This document shows positions 1 to 10,352 of a stretch of 42,897 nucleotides of DNA, piece by piece (position 1 is the stretch's first letter; the number at the start of each line of letters is the position of its first letter). The notes beneath the pieces are model-generated. The model had not been told where the DNA came from. It saw only the letters and a program-made list of their open reading frames with translations, and searched no databases. This DNA comes from CAYSRM01 sp964475205 (GTDB lineage Bacteria; Verrucomicrobiota; Kiritimatiellia; UBA8416; CAYSRM01). The stretch spans positions 1 through 42,897 of the forward strand of contig CAYYVQ010000017.1 in assembly GCA_964475205.1 (NCBI GenBank), in the 5' to 3' direction. Both the position numbers and the translations under genes were made by a program.

Positions 1-1
1 C

Positions 2-298
2 ATGACCCAGTGCGTTTCAAGCTATTTTACCCACAGATTCTGCGGAAGACCCAAAGTTAAAATAGCGGATATGCATTTTCATGGTCACAGGTTGGGCGTT
101 GCCAAAATCGTGGCAATAGAGTTATGCTGCCAACTTACAGGCGTTAGTCAACGTGAGATAGCCAGGCATTTTGGATACAAAACAGATGCAGGGGTTAGTA
201 AGCAGAGGCGAGTATTGCGGGGTACGATGCGTGGTAACCCCGAGATTGAGAAACGAATCAAGAAGATCAAGAAAAAGTTGTCTCAAAGTATAAAGTAA
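2..298 (+). CDS. Transposase C-terminal fragment with DnaA-like helix-turn-helix (partial)
   Basis: The gene runs in from the window edge, so only the last ~98 residues are seen and the true start is unknown. Residues ~30-70 read like the helix-turn-helix of DnaA domain IV (LTGVSQREIARHFGY followed by AGVSKQRR). This domain is found at the C-terminus of a group of RAYT/IS200-like Y1 transposases in PVC genomes. The tail is Lys-rich (KKIKKKL). The HUH catalytic domain would lie upstream of the window. The match is by eye, so family level only. Immediately after the stop lies AAGGTCTGACC (298-308), an 11-mer that recurs at 27270-27280 inside the integrated element. Confidence 0.5.
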   Translation: MTQCVSSYFTHRFCGRPKVKIADMHFHGHRLGVAKIVAIELCCQLTGVSQREIARHFGYKTDAGVSKQRRVLRGTMRGNPEIEKRIKKIKKKLSQSIK

Positions 299-437
299 AG
301 GTCTGACCCTGACACTCCGAATTTAACTTGCTAACCAACTCGTCAAAGGATAGTATCTTAAAAAAATATGTAGGGCGGCGCCAGCGGTTGGCACCGTGTA
401 CATGCTTCTTTAATGAATAATTGTGAGGTGGTATGCG

Positions 438-3400
438 ATGAAACTGGCTTGGCGCTTGGATGGATGGATTAGGCTCTGTGTGATTGGACTTGCGACAGTG
501 TCAATTCCTGCGGGGGCCCGCGCTTGGAGTGAGGACTTTGAAAACGGACTTTCAACATGGACGAGCACTGGCCTGTGGGGGCTGACATCGGCACGTCAAC
601 ATTCGGGGAGTTACGCGGCAACAGATAGTCCCGGAAGCTATTACACCAACAATTCGGACGCGGTGTTGACGACCGTGTCGGGAATTGATCTTTCGGCATC
701 GGTCAACCCCGCCATCTCTTTCTATCACCAACATCAGATTGAACCGGATTATGATTTTGGCCGCGTTCTGATATCGACCAATGCCGGCGCAAGCTGGACC
801 CAGCTCGCCCAATACTCCGGGAACACCGCTGGCTGGCGGCGGGAGCAACTGGACTTGTCCACGGCAGCCGGTCAGTCCGACGTGCGGATTCGTTTCAGAC
901 TGGTCACAGATGCCTCGGTCGTCATGGACGGCTGGTATATTGATGACATCCTCATTGACGAGACACCGGCATCCCCGGCGCTGACCAATGTTGTGGCGCA
1001 GGGCGTCAGCGCCGTGGTGTTAACGTGGGAACCAAGCGCGACTCCCGCGGTGACAGCCTACCGGATCTACCGGTCGAGAACCGCGAACTTTGATTGGCGA
1101 GACGCCGTGCTCGCGGGGCAGACGGATGCGGGCACAACCACTTTCACGGACATCGCCGCTGCCCCGAAGGCCACGTTCTATTATCGTGTTATGGCGATAA
1201 CCGATGAGGGGCTGCATGCCGAAAGCAGTGAAGTCGGCATCACGCTCCCGCCGGGCATGGACTATCCCTTCTTGGACACTGGCGAGGCGGGTGGCACCTA
1301 CTGGACCGCCGATGGCAACTGGGCGCTCTCCGGGGAGAGCACCTATGAGGGCGATTATGCCTGGTCCGATTCCCCGGGCGAGTTGTATCCCGATTCCATC
1401 AACGCTTCGTTGCGTCTTGCAGTGCCGCTGGATCTTGGTGCGGCTGTTTCCCCCGTGCTGACGTTTCAACACAAGCACGACATCTTGAGCGGAGATGCGG
1501 GCGCGGTGGAGGTCTCGGTGAACAACGGTGCCGACTGGACCGCGTTGAAAACGTTTACGGGTACAACTTCCACCAACAACTGGACCGGCGAGCGCCTGAG
1601 CCTGGCTTCCGTGGCGGGGCAGTCCGCCGTGTTGGTCCGCTTTCGCCTGACGACCAGCGTCTCCGGGCAGGCGGACGGCTGGTGGCTCGACAACATTTCG
1701 GTGGCCGAGGCGCCCGATGCCGTGCCCACGTTGTTGCTTGACCAGGTAACCTCTCATACCCTGCGGTTGAGTTGGCCGGCAAACACCAATACGGTTTTTT
1801 CGCATTATGCCGTGCATCGCGTTCCTGGCGAGGGTGGCGTTACGCATCTTTCGCCCTGTGTAGCGGAAATCCCGGATCAAACTCAGACCGAATGGGTCGA
1901 CACGGATCTTGACCTCGATTCGCAGTATGCCTACCGCTTGTACGCGGTTTCCCCTTACGGAACCTACTCGCCGGACGGAGACGAGGCCTCGGTAAGAACT
2001 CTCAACAACCCCCTGCCGTTCACGGACGGTTTCGAGGATGGCGCAAAGGGCTGGGTGTTCACAGGTTCATGGGGAGTGACCGCAGAGACCAACTTTACCG
2101 GAACGGCCTGCCTGACCGATTCCCCCCTCGGGTTTTATGGGCCTTCCTTGAACAACGCCAACAACGGGGCCCGCACGGCTGTCGATCTGACTGGGGTGGA
2201 CTGGCCGGTACTTTCCTTCAGGGACCGGCATGCTTTTTATTCCGCCGATGCCGGCGACCGCGGTATTCTCGAGGTCTCCCCCAACGGAAGCTCCTGGACG
2301 CNNNNNNNNNNNNNNNNNNNNNNNNNNNNNNNNNNNNNNNNNNNNNNNNNNNNNNNNNNNNNNNNNNNNNNNNNNNNNNNNNNNNNNNNNNNNNNNNNNN
2401 NATATCGATAAGCTCACCGTCGAGGAGGCGCCTCAGGCGGTGACGCTGGGGACGCCGGCGCCGCATCTCAAGAGCGTGGATCTGAGCTGGTCGAGCTATC
2501 CGGACGACGGCACGTTCCAACGCTACGAGATCTACCGCCGCGAGTCGAGCGGGGTGACGCTTGCCGACACGTGTGTGGCGATTATGACCAACCGCCAGAC
2601 GCAGGCCATGACTGACACTGGTCTCTCGATCGGCAAGACCTACTATTACAAGGTTTTCGTGGTCAACAGCAACGACACCTACAGCGCCTCCAACGAAGCG
2701 GATGGCACGACCGTGCCGATCGCGCTGCCGGTCGTGGATTCTTTTGACGACATGTCGCTGTGGGATACGCTGGGCGGCTGGGGCATTGAGACCAACGGGG
2801 CGGAAGGCTTTCTTTCCGACTCGCCCGGTGTGCAGTACGCCAACAGCCTGAACAGCGGCAACAACTACGCGCTGAGCGCGGTGGACCTGACAGAAGTGGA
2901 CTGGCCGGCGCTTTCCTTCAGGGATAGGCATGCTTTTTATTCCGCTGATGCCGGCGACCGCGGTATTCTCGAGGTCTCCCCCAACGGAAGCTCCTGGACG
3001 CGGGTGTACGGGGTCACCGGAACGCGCGAAGGCTGGGCCGAGCAACGCATTGACCTCTCGCCATGGCGCGGCGAGCCGAACCTGCGTATTCGCTTTTACC
3101 TGGAGAGCAACTCCTCGCTGGCCGGGGAGGGCTGGTTTGTGGATGATTTTTCGGTCGAGGAACACGCGGCGGGCGGGATGCAAACTCTTCCCTTCGCCGC
3201 GCGCTTCGAGGCGGGGCTGACGAACTGGATTGCGGGCGGCTGGGTGGCCTCTACGAACAGCCCGTACGAGGGGACGGGCTGCGCGCGCGATCTGCCCTCG
3301 CGCTGGTCGCCGGCCAAAACCGAATCGTGGCTGTCGCTGAACCGCGAACTGGATCTTTCGGGCGCGGCCGATCCCCAGATCACGCTCTGGGCGCGGGGGC

Positions 3401-5751
3401 TGCGCGGCTACAACAATTACGGTCGGCTCTACGTCTACCTCTCTAAAGACGGCGGTGTGACCTGGCGAGATATTTCCAACGTGCTGGATTTTGACACGCA
3501 ATGGACGCGCTTCCAGTACTCCGTGCCGTCTGACTACCGGGTAGCTGGGGTCCGGCTGGTGATCCGCTCCTACACGCATCAATACGAGATGGAGAAGGAA
3601 CTGTATATCGATAAGCTCACCGTCGAGGAGGCGCCTCAGGCGGTGACGCTGGGGACGCCCTCGGATGTTTCTGTCAACGGCATGACGCTCTCCTGGTCGC
3701 GATACGCAGGCTCCGCCTTCCAATATTACAAGGTCTTCCGTCATACTGCAGAGAATGTCAACGAGAGCCACACCCCCCTGGCGGTAATCACCGATTCGAC
3801 TGTCACAAACTTCGTGGACTCCGGGCTCTCCGCCCGCACTCGCTATTTTTACAAGGTGTATGTCTATGACGAAAGCGACACCGGGAGCGCTTCCAACGAG
3901 GCCTCCTCGCAGACGCTCGGTGTTCCGCTTGGATGGAGCGATGATTTCGAGTCCGCCCAGCCGGATCCGGCATGGACATTTACGGGAACATGGGGGCTGC
4001 AGTCCGGTGCGGGCGTCGCGGGTTCGACCGCCCTGACCGATTCTCCCGGAGACTACGCCCATTCATCCGATACCTGGGCGCAGACGGCCGTGGATTTGAG
4101 CGACGCCGTCTGGCCGGCGCTGGTCTTCAAGGACCGCCACGCTCTGCCGCCCTCGGGCGACAACGCCTATCTCCAGATCGGCGCGGCCAACAACGACAAC
4201 ATCGCCTCGATCGCCTGGACCACGGTGTACAGTGTGCGCGAAAGTCGCACGGAATGGAAGGAACAGAAAATCGACCTTTCAAGCTGGAAAGGGCATCACA
4301 CCGTCTACATCCGCTTCCGGCTGAGTTCCAATTCGAGCGTGGTGGACGACGGTTGGGCTCTTGATGATGTTGCCGTTCGCGAGCACACACCCGGCGCTGA
4401 AACCGATGCACTTTACGAACGCTTCGAGGACGGCCTGGGAAACTGGATCAACGGCGGCTGGATCGTCTCGTCGAATTCACCCTGGGAGGGCGCGGCCAGC
4501 GCCTTGAACCATGCATCGCAGTATGTGCAGGCATATACCGACTCCTGGCTGGTCTATGGAAGCGAGCTGGATCTCTCGACGGCGACGGACCCGAAGGTCA
4601 CGTTCTGGACCCGCGGCTGGCGCGGCTACTTAGACCGCGGACGGCTGTACCTGCGTTTGTCGAAAGACGGCGGTGCCACCTGGCTCGACCTTTCCGGAAT
4701 CATTGCGGTCGAGGAGGAGTGGACGCGTTTCCAATACGCGGTTCCCGCCGAGTACCGCACCAACGGCATCCGCGTGGCGATTCAGTCCTACGCATACTCT
4801 TCCGACCTCGACAGCGCCTTCTACATCGATTCGTTCGGTGTTGGGGAAGAAATTCCCGGCGCGCCTGCGCCGGTTTCCCCGGTTGACGGGGCCACGGTCT
4901 CTGTGTATCGCCCGGTCTTGACCGTTACCAACGCGGTGGACACCCAGACCGATCCGTTGACCTATGCCTTCGAGGTGTATTACAGCGCGGATCTGGATCA
5001 GGAGTCCCTTGTTGCCCAGAACCCGGCCATCGCCTCAGGCGCATTCGCTACGTTCTGGGAACTTGACACGGATCTCGTGGACGGCAGCCGATACTGGTGG
5101 CGTTGCCGGGCAAGTGACGGAGCGTATACTGGCCCCTGGATGGCGACCGCATCGTTTTATGTCAACCATATCAACAGCGCACCGCTGCCGGTTGTGCTCG
5201 CGGGGCCGCCGCCGGATTCGATCCTGCATGACCTCACGCATGAACTGGCATGGAAGCCAACGGTCGACACCAATGCCGGCGATATCGTCAGCTCGTATCA
5301 CCTTCAGGTCGATGCCTCGTCCGCTTTCACCAATCCGGTGGTCGACGATGCGGCAATTGCGGTCAGCGGAACAACATCCGGCAGTCAATGGCGGGTGGCC
5401 ATGCCGCTGTCTTCGTTCAGCGGCAGTGAGGCGCTCGTGGAGAACACCCTGTACTTCTGGCGCATGCGCGCCTGCGACCAGTGGAACGCATGGTCGGATT
5501 GGAGCGCCGAAAACATGTGGTTCATCTTCGGGACTCCCCCGCCGACGATCAACACTTTCGCCACGTCAAGTCAAGACACATTTGATCTGAGCTGGGAGCG
5601 TAGCGGCAAGGAGGTTGTCATGGAATTCAGTCCTTCGCTGAATGAAACCAACTGGCAGGTGGTTGCCGGCCCCGTCACCGCAACCAATTGGACTCTGGAG
5701 CTTCCTGAAGGCCACTCCTCAGGGTTCTTTCGAATAAGAACCCAGGATTAG
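438..5751 (+). CDS. Very large secreted modular beta-sandwich/FN3 protein (interrupted by assembly gap)
   Basis: I start at ATG 438 because GAGGTGG lies just upstream; an in-frame GTG at 423 is the alternative. Residues 1-29 form a signal peptide ending AGARA. The mature protein repeats a MAM-like/jelly-roll module (DFENG...W opening, RIRFRL strand, DGWYIDDI-type end) followed by an FN3-like domain. At least five such modules are seen. The later ones are paired with a second sandwich type (GRLYVYLSKDGG...YIDKLTVEE). Two Ig/FN3-like domains (WRCRASDG...GPW) and a short terminal domain ending FFRIRTQD follow. The 100-N gap shifts the frame. Replacing it with the 603 bp predicted from the paralogous module gives one ORF of about 1,943 codons. 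No catalytic motif was seen, so adhesion or polysaccharide binding is an inference. Confidence 0.8.
2195..2301 (+). repeat. Near-identical module repeat, left part (copy at 2895-3001)
   Basis: This segment matches 2895-3001 at an offset of exactly 700 bp with only a few mismatches, and is identical over the last 55 bases. It encodes the SFRDRHAFYSADAGDR strand region of the MAM-like module. With 2402-2456/3605-3659 it marks a recently duplicated or gene-converted unit. Confidence 0.9.
2302..2401. other. Scaffold gap (100 N)
   Basis: There are exactly 100 Ns, which is a placeholder length. The 55 bases before it (2247-2301) are identical to 2947-3001. The 55 bases after it (2402-2456) are identical to 3605-3659. 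The gap therefore sits inside a near-identical repeat of the downstream module, and the real missing length is predicted as 603 bp. Confidence 0.95.
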
Positions 5752-5780
5752 ACGGCGTGTTTATCAGTTGATCGCCCTCG

Positions 5781-7454
5781 TCAGTACTTGAATCTGCTTC
5801 CGCCGATATATTCGCGGAGCAGAGAATTCGGAGGGACGACCGATTCGCTCAGGGCCAGGAAATTCAACAGGAATTCCGTCAGACGCCTGGCTTCGGCGTA
5901 TTCCGGGTACATTGGCTTGACCTGCATCAGCAGTGATTCCACGTGCGGCTTAAGAACCGCCAGTTCGTAGTCCAACGCGGAATTGAAAGTGGCGTCGGCT
6001 TCTTTCTGATAGGGGAAAATCCATTTTTTCTCGCCGCGTCTCACAGAAGGCCATCGCCTCAGCGTTTCAAGAGCCGAATAGCCTCGGAACTGGCTGTCCC
6101 GCACAAGGCGGCGCATCAGCCTGTTATCGGTTGTGGATATCCGGTTGTTAGCATCGACGGCAAGTTGTGTAAGAGCGCTGACATAGATCTTGAACTTCCG
6201 CCCTGAAGGGATCATTCGGGTTAGCTCGGGATTAAGGCCGTGGATACCCTCGACGATAAGGACCTGCTCTTTTTCCAGGCCGATTGTACTTCCGCTTGGT
6301 TTGCGGGTTTTTGCGGTAAAATCGAATTTTGGCAGTTCGACTTCCCTGCCCTCTATGATATCCAGGAGATGGCGGTTAAACAGTTCCACGTCTACAGCTT
6401 CGATATGTTCATAATCCGGCTCTCCGTTTTCATCCCTCGGGTTCCGGTCCGGGCTCACGAAATAGTCGTCGGTTGAGATAACGGTCGGTTTCATTCCGGT
6501 GACGGTCAGGTGCGTGACAAGTTTTTTTGAGAAAGTTGTTTTACCCGAGCTGGAAGGACCTGCGACCAGCACAAGCTTGATCTTGTCGCGATCGGTTGCT
6601 ATCTGGTCGGCAATCCGCGCAATCTTCTTTTCATGCAGAGCTTCGGCAGTCATCACAAAATTATCCACCTTGTTGTTTGCGATGATTTCGTTCAGTTTCC
6701 CGACAGTGTTTACTTCGAGGATTCTGCCCCATTCCTTGTGTTCCTGGAAGATCTGGAAGAGATGTGGCTGGTCTTCAAAAGGGGGCACTGTCAGCGGATC
6801 AGACCTGTCGGGGAGATGCAGGACGAAACCAGGCGGGTAGTGAACAAGTTCAAAACGTCTGAGCGCCCCTGTTTCCGGGGCCAGCGGGCCATGGGCCAGG
6901 TCGGAGAACCCGTCGCACCAGTGAACAACAACACGGGGCGGGTTTCTGTATTTCAGCAGGTTGAGCTTGTCAGTCTGGTCCGCTTCTTCGAATTGTCTTA
7001 CTGCATCGGCAAACGATATTTTGCGTCTTTCTATCTGGAGGTTTGCCTGCACCATATTGTTAATATTTTCGTTGATTTTCTGCAATTCTTCGCTGGTGAT
7101 TCCCGTCTCGGCATGGTTATTGCCCGAGAAGCTGCAATACAGCCCTAGTCCGAACGAATGGTCTACTGAAAACCTTGCATCCGGAAAGGTTTCGCGGACA
7201 GCCTTGGCCAGCATAAAAGCAAGTGACCTGCGGTAAATCCGCCAGCCATGAGGGTCAGCCATGGTAAGAAATGCCACCTCGCAATTAACGCTTAGAGGAT
7301 AAGAAAGCGAAACCAGGTCGTTATTCACCCGCGCGGCGATATAGGGGATTCCAAAAGGGGAAGCTGAGCTTTCCATCAGGCAATTTACTGTTGTTCCCGC
7401 ATCGCAGGTTATTGCTTTTCCTTCGGGTTTAAGACGCACTGTGATGGAATTCAT
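5781..7454 (-). CDS. TGS-domain nucleoside kinase (uridine kinase-like)
   Basis: This 557-residue protein has the layout of a known bacterial family. The N-terminus (~1-60) is a TGS-like beta-grasp domain as in threonyl-tRNA synthetase. Next comes a tRNA_SAD-like second domain (~65-200; its HSFGLGLY/HAETGI region). Last is a phosphoribulokinase/uridine kinase domain with P-loop GPSSSGKT at residues 299-306 and STDDYF and VEGIHGLNPEL motifs. Members phosphorylate uridine or related nucleosides. The SAD-like part is thought to be non-catalytic. The gene converges on the large repeat protein (29 bp between stops) and diverges from phoB. No strong Shine-Dalgarno is visible before ATG 7454. The substrate is not fixed by sequence. 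Confidence 0.85.
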   Translation of the reverse strand: MNSITVRLKPEGKAITCDAGTTVNCLMESSASPFGIPYIAARVNNDLVSLSYPLSVNCEVAFLTMADPHGWRIYRRSLAFMLAKAVRETFPDARFSVDHSFGLGLYCSFSGNNHAETGITSEELQKINENINNMVQANLQIERRKISFADAVRQFEEADQTDKLNLLKYRNPPRVVVHWCDGFSDLAHGPLAPETGALRRFELVHYPPGFVLHLPDRSDPLTVPPFEDQPHLFQIFQEHKEWGRILEVNTVGKLNEIIANNKVDNFVMTAEALHEKKIARIADQIATDRDKIKLVLVAGPSSSGKTTFSKKLVTHLTVTGMKPTVISTDDYFVSPDRNPRDENGEPDYEHIEAVDVELFNRHLLDIIEGREVELPKFDFTAKTRKPSGSTIGLEKEQVLIVEGIHGLNPELTRMIPSGRKFKIYVSALTQLAVDANNRISTTDNRLMRRLVRDSQFRGYSALETLRRWPSVRRGEKKWIFPYQKEADATFNSALDYELAVLKPHVESLLMQVKPMYPEYAEARRLTEFLLNFLALSESVVPPNSLLREYIGGSRFKY

Positions 7455-7582
7455 ATGTAGAAGATATCACTTCTGAGATTCCAGTCAATGCGAGAGAAAC
7501 GATAGCTTTCAAAGCTTTCTCACGAATGGATAAGGTTATTGTCGCTTAGAATACGCAACGCGTCCCCAGACAATATCTAATC

Positions 7583-7611
7583 CTAAGCAAGTGCTAACAC
7601 CAAGCTAACCT
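7583..7611 (+). promoter_or_regulatory. Putative Pho box array upstream of phoB
   Basis: Three direct repeats start at 7583 (CTAAGC), 7594 (CTAACA) and 7605 (CTAACC), each exactly 11 bp apart. That is the PhoB half-site period of E. coli Pho boxes. A -10-like TATATG lies at 7622-7627, about 10 bp downstream, as expected when PhoB replaces the -35 element. The same motif and period recur before the pst genes. This suggests phoBR autoregulation. Confidence 0.6.
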
Positions 7612-7772
7612 GAATATGGGATATATGATGCGCGGGTAAATCAAGTGATCGTGGTTTAAAGAGCAAACAGTTGCTTAATTTCAGTGAGGAATGTATGATG
7701 AAACCTGTCAGGGATTGTTCAACAGTTAAACAGGACGTAGCTTTTGATCGCAAGAGCGCCGGGGGTGAAGTC

Positions 7773-8465
7773 ATGGCCAAGGAACGCATACTAGTTGTTG
7801 AAGACGAAGAAGATATTCAGGAATTAATGAGCTATAATCTTGGCAAAGAGGGTTACGAGGTAATATGCGCAGATGATGGCGAAAGCGCTTTGAAGAAGGT
7901 AAAATCTAAAACGCCCAACCTTGTAATACTTGACTTGATGCTTCCCGGAATCGACGGACTCAGCGTTTGCAAACAACTTCGGGCGGACCCCGCGACAAGT
8001 GGGATACCTGTTGTAATGTTAACCGCAAAAGGTGAAGAGGCGGACGTGGTAAGCGGCCTTGAAGTCGGCGCCGACGATTATGTTACAAAGCCGTTCAGTC
8101 CCCGCGTCCTTCTTGCCAGGATCAGGGCTGTGCTTCGCCGCAAAGAGGCAGCAGCGCCTGATGCCGGATCGGTCATCAGGAGGGGTGATATTGAAATAGA
8201 CCCGGTTCGCCACCGGGCGCTTGTAAAAGATAAACCGGTCGACCTGACATTTACAGAATTCCGTGTTCTCGAATTTCTCGCGCGGCGTCCCGGTATTGTT
8301 TTCAATCGTTACCAGATAGTCGACGCTGTTCGAGGCGAGGATTACCCCGTTACGGACCGGTCGGTTGATGTTCAGATAGTGGGATTGCGGAAGAAGCTGA
8401 AGAATTGTTCACACTATATAGAAACCGTTCGAGGTGTGGGGTACAGGTTTAAGGATGCGCCCTGA
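7773..8465 (+). CDS. phoB: Phosphate regulon response regulator PhoB
   Basis: OmpR/PhoB-class response regulator. From ATG 7773 (preceded by GGGGGTGAAG) it is 230 residues, the usual PhoB length. The receiver domain (~3-120) has the acidic pair in VVEDEED, the phospho-acceptor Asp54 in LDLMLPG, Thr in MLTAKG and Lys in TKPFSPR. The C-terminal winged helix (~130-228) ends in the usual VRGVGYRF. A longer start at ATG 7698, with its own GTGAGGA Shine-Dalgarno, would add 25 residues and cannot be excluded. The gene is followed after 38 bp by phoR and precedes the pst genes, so the assignment to phosphate control rests on context plus family. Confidence 0.9.
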   Translation: MAKERILVVEDEEDIQELMSYNLGKEGYEVICADDGESALKKVKSKTPNLVILDLMLPGIDGLSVCKQLRADPATSGIPVVMLTAKGEEADVVSGLEVGADDYVTKPFSPRVLLARIRAVLRRKEAAAPDAGSVIRRGDIEIDPVRHRALVKDKPVDLTFTEFRVLEFLARRPGIVFNRYQIVDAVRGEDYPVTDRSVDVQIVGLRKKLKNCSHYIETVRGVGYRFKDAP

Positions 8466-8503
8466 ACGCCCCGCCGACATAAACGGGATTCGGAATTAGA
8501 AAA

Positions 8504-10282
8504 GTGAAACGCAAAAAGCTTCTATGGCAGATATATCCCTCTTACCTGCTTGTCATACTGATTTCTCTTCTCGTAGTGGCCTGGTATGCGTTCAGTTCGT
8601 TAGAGAATTTCTACCTGGATCATATTCGGAACGACTTGTGGAAGAAAGCAAAGCTTGCTTCAGGAACATTCCTGGAAGAACCTGAGCCGATAACTCCGGA
8701 GACTGCCGCGGCAGTGTGCCGCGACCTTGCACGGCTGGACGGAGTCCGCTTTCAAGTTGTGTTGCCCTCGGGCCAGGTGATAGGCGATTCTGATGACCCG
8801 GACCAGACAATGCGCGACATGGGGGAGCGTCTAGAGGTTATCAGAGCATTAGATGGCCAAGTTTCCACAGACATCAGGCACGACAGCAGTTCGGGCGATG
8901 AAATGATGTATATGGGATATCCCGTGGAACATAGAGGCGCTGTTATTGGGATGGTTCGCGCTTCGGTATCTTTGGCTCCTGTTAATGAAGCCATTGGCGC
9001 CGCCTACCGCAGGATAGGTTTTGCAGCCGTGTTTGTAATTATGCTTGCGGCCGTTGTGGTGCTGGTGGTTTCCCACAGGATTACCAGTCCCCTGGGAAGG
9101 ATCACCGAAGGCGCAGAACGTTTTGCCGCCGGGGATCTCGGCGCCAGGTTGGATGTTCCGAATTGCGAAGAAATGGCCAGGCTTGCCATAGCTATGAACA
9201 ATATGGGCAAGGAGTTGGACGCAATGATCAGAGCCGAAAGGCAGCAGCGCAAGGAACAGTCCGCAGTATTGTCCAGCATGCAGGAAGGGGTCATAGCCAT
9301 AGATGATGATGAACGCATCCTTCACGCAAATACTGCTGCAGCAAGGCTTTTGGGTTTTCAACAGGGCAGTGTCCACGGACGAAGCATCCAGGAAGTAGCC
9401 CGTATTCCGAAATTACAGGCTTTTGCCCGCAAAGCGCTCTCCAGCGACGATCCTGTGGAAAGTGAAATATCATTTGAAAGCGAAGACAAAAAGGGGAAAA
9501 TTCTCCAGTTACATGGCACAGTTATGGTTGAGCCCGATGGCAGGCGTATGGGGGCCCTTCTGGTGCTCAATGATGTATCGCAGATAAAACGGCTAGAGAG
9601 GCTTCGGCGCGACTTTGTCGCAAATGTTTCTCATGAACTTAAGACGCCCATAACTACTATTAAAGGGTTTGTTGAAACCATTGTTGACAGTCCGGAAACA
9701 AACGTCGAAAAACAAAAACATTTTCTTGGCATTATTGAAAAGCAGGCAAACAGGCTTGATTTATTGATAAAAGATATTCTCAGTCTGTCGCGGATCGAAC
9801 ATGAAAATGACGACTCGCTTGTTGAATTGCGCATGCAGCGTTTGGCCGGAGTGATTCGCGAGGCTATAGAAATCTGTTCGGAAAAAGCGTTGGCGAAAAA
9901 TGCTGTTGTGACGTCTAATTGTGACAAGGATATAGAGGCGTTGATCAATCCGGCCCTGCTTGAGCAGGCTCTAGTTAACCTTATTGAGAACGCTGTCAAG
10001 TTTGGTGATGATGGAGTTCATGTCAGCATCAAGGTAAGCAGGAAAGATAATGAGACGCTTGTCTCTGTAAATGACACCGGACCAGGAATTGAAAAAAGGC
10101 ATCTGGATCGTCTTTTTGAGCGTTTCTATCGAATTGACAAAGGACGAAGCCGAAAACTGGGGGGAACCGGGCTGGGGTTATCCATTGTCAAACACATTGC
10201 CACGGCCCACAAGGGGAGTGTGGAGGTAGACAGCAGGCCGGGCCGGGGGACAACTTTTACTATCCGCCTCAAGGCCGGATGA
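8504..10282 (+). CDS. phoR: Phosphate regulon sensor histidine kinase PhoR
   Basis: This 592-residue membrane sensor kinase starts at GTG 8504. TM1 is at ~8-30, an extracytoplasmic domain at ~31-160 and TM2 at ~165-190. A HAMP linker (ITSPLGRI...), a PAS domain (~250-350), HisKA and HATPase_c follow. The phosphorylated His377 is in NVSHELKTP. The ATPase has an N-box (LVNLIENAVKFG), G1 (NDTGPGIE) and G2 (GGTGLGLSIVKH). It autophosphorylates under phosphate limitation and hands phosphate to PhoB. In E. coli it is held off by PstSCAB-PhoU, all encoded downstream here. The periplasmic domain is larger than in E. coli PhoR, resembling Gram-positive PhoR. Confidence 0.9.
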   Translation: MKRKKLLWQIYPSYLLVILISLLVVAWYAFSSLENFYLDHIRNDLWKKAKLASGTFLEEPEPITPETAAAVCRDLARLDGVRFQVVLPSGQVIGDSDDPDQTMRDMGERLEVIRALDGQVSTDIRHDSSSGDEMMYMGYPVEHRGAVIGMVRASVSLAPVNEAIGAAYRRIGFAAVFVIMLAAVVVLVVSHRITSPLGRITEGAERFAAGDLGARLDVPNCEEMARLAIAMNNMGKELDAMIRAERQQRKEQSAVLSSMQEGVIAIDDDERILHANTAAARLLGFQQGSVHGRSIQEVARIPKLQAFARKALSSDDPVESEISFESEDKKGKILQLHGTVMVEPDGRRMGALLVLNDVSQIKRLERLRRDFVANVSHELKTPITTIKGFVETIVDSPETNVEKQKHFLGIIEKQANRLDLLIKDILSLSRIEHENDDSLVELRMQRLAGVIREAIEICSEKALAKNAVVTSNCDKDIEALINPALLEQALVNLIENAVKFGDDGVHVSIKVSRKDNETLVSVNDTGPGIEKRHLDRLFERFYRIDKGRSRKLGGTGLGLSIVKHIATAHKGSVEVDSRPGRGTTFTIRLKAG

Positions 10283-10308
10283 GTTTTCCTCAACTGTAAT
10301 AAAGCCGG

Positions 10309-10352
10309 CTAACACACTTCTAACATTTGCCTCATTTATCACTAATCCGTGT
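10309..10352 (+). promoter_or_regulatory. Putative Pho box array upstream of the pst operon
   Basis: Four 11-bp phased units begin at 10309 (CTAACA), 10320 (CTAACA), 10331 (CTCATT) and 10342 (CTAATC). The first two are perfect copies of the motif seen before phoB. The array lies 27 bp after the phoR stop and upstream of the leader ORF, the unknown gene and pstS. This suggests a separate PhoB-dependent promoter for the pst part. The -10 element is not clear. Confidence 0.6.

Noticed and set aside
361..437. Possible repeat or promoter element (GTAGGGCGGCGCC...TTGGCACC) before the first large gene
   Set aside because: The inverted repeat GCCA/TGGC is short and I could not match it to another copy in the window.
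1020..1880. 286-codon minus-strand open frame
   Set aside because: Shadow of the secreted protein gene; basic low-information composition and no ribosome-binding site.
2218..4062. Long minus-strand open frame of ~614 codons opposite the giant repeat protein
   Set aside because: It spans the N gap, is Arg/His/Val-rich as expected for the complement of GC-rich repeat DNA, has no recognised domain, and repeats in step with the plus-strand modules. The plus-strand frame has a signal peptide and clear domains.
10309..10352. Repeat array considered as a CRISPR or plasmid iteron
   Set aside because: The units are only 11 bp with no spacers, and the array sits upstream of pst genes like the copy before phoB; Pho boxes are the simpler explanation. 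No CRISPR array or cas gene was seen anywhere in the window.
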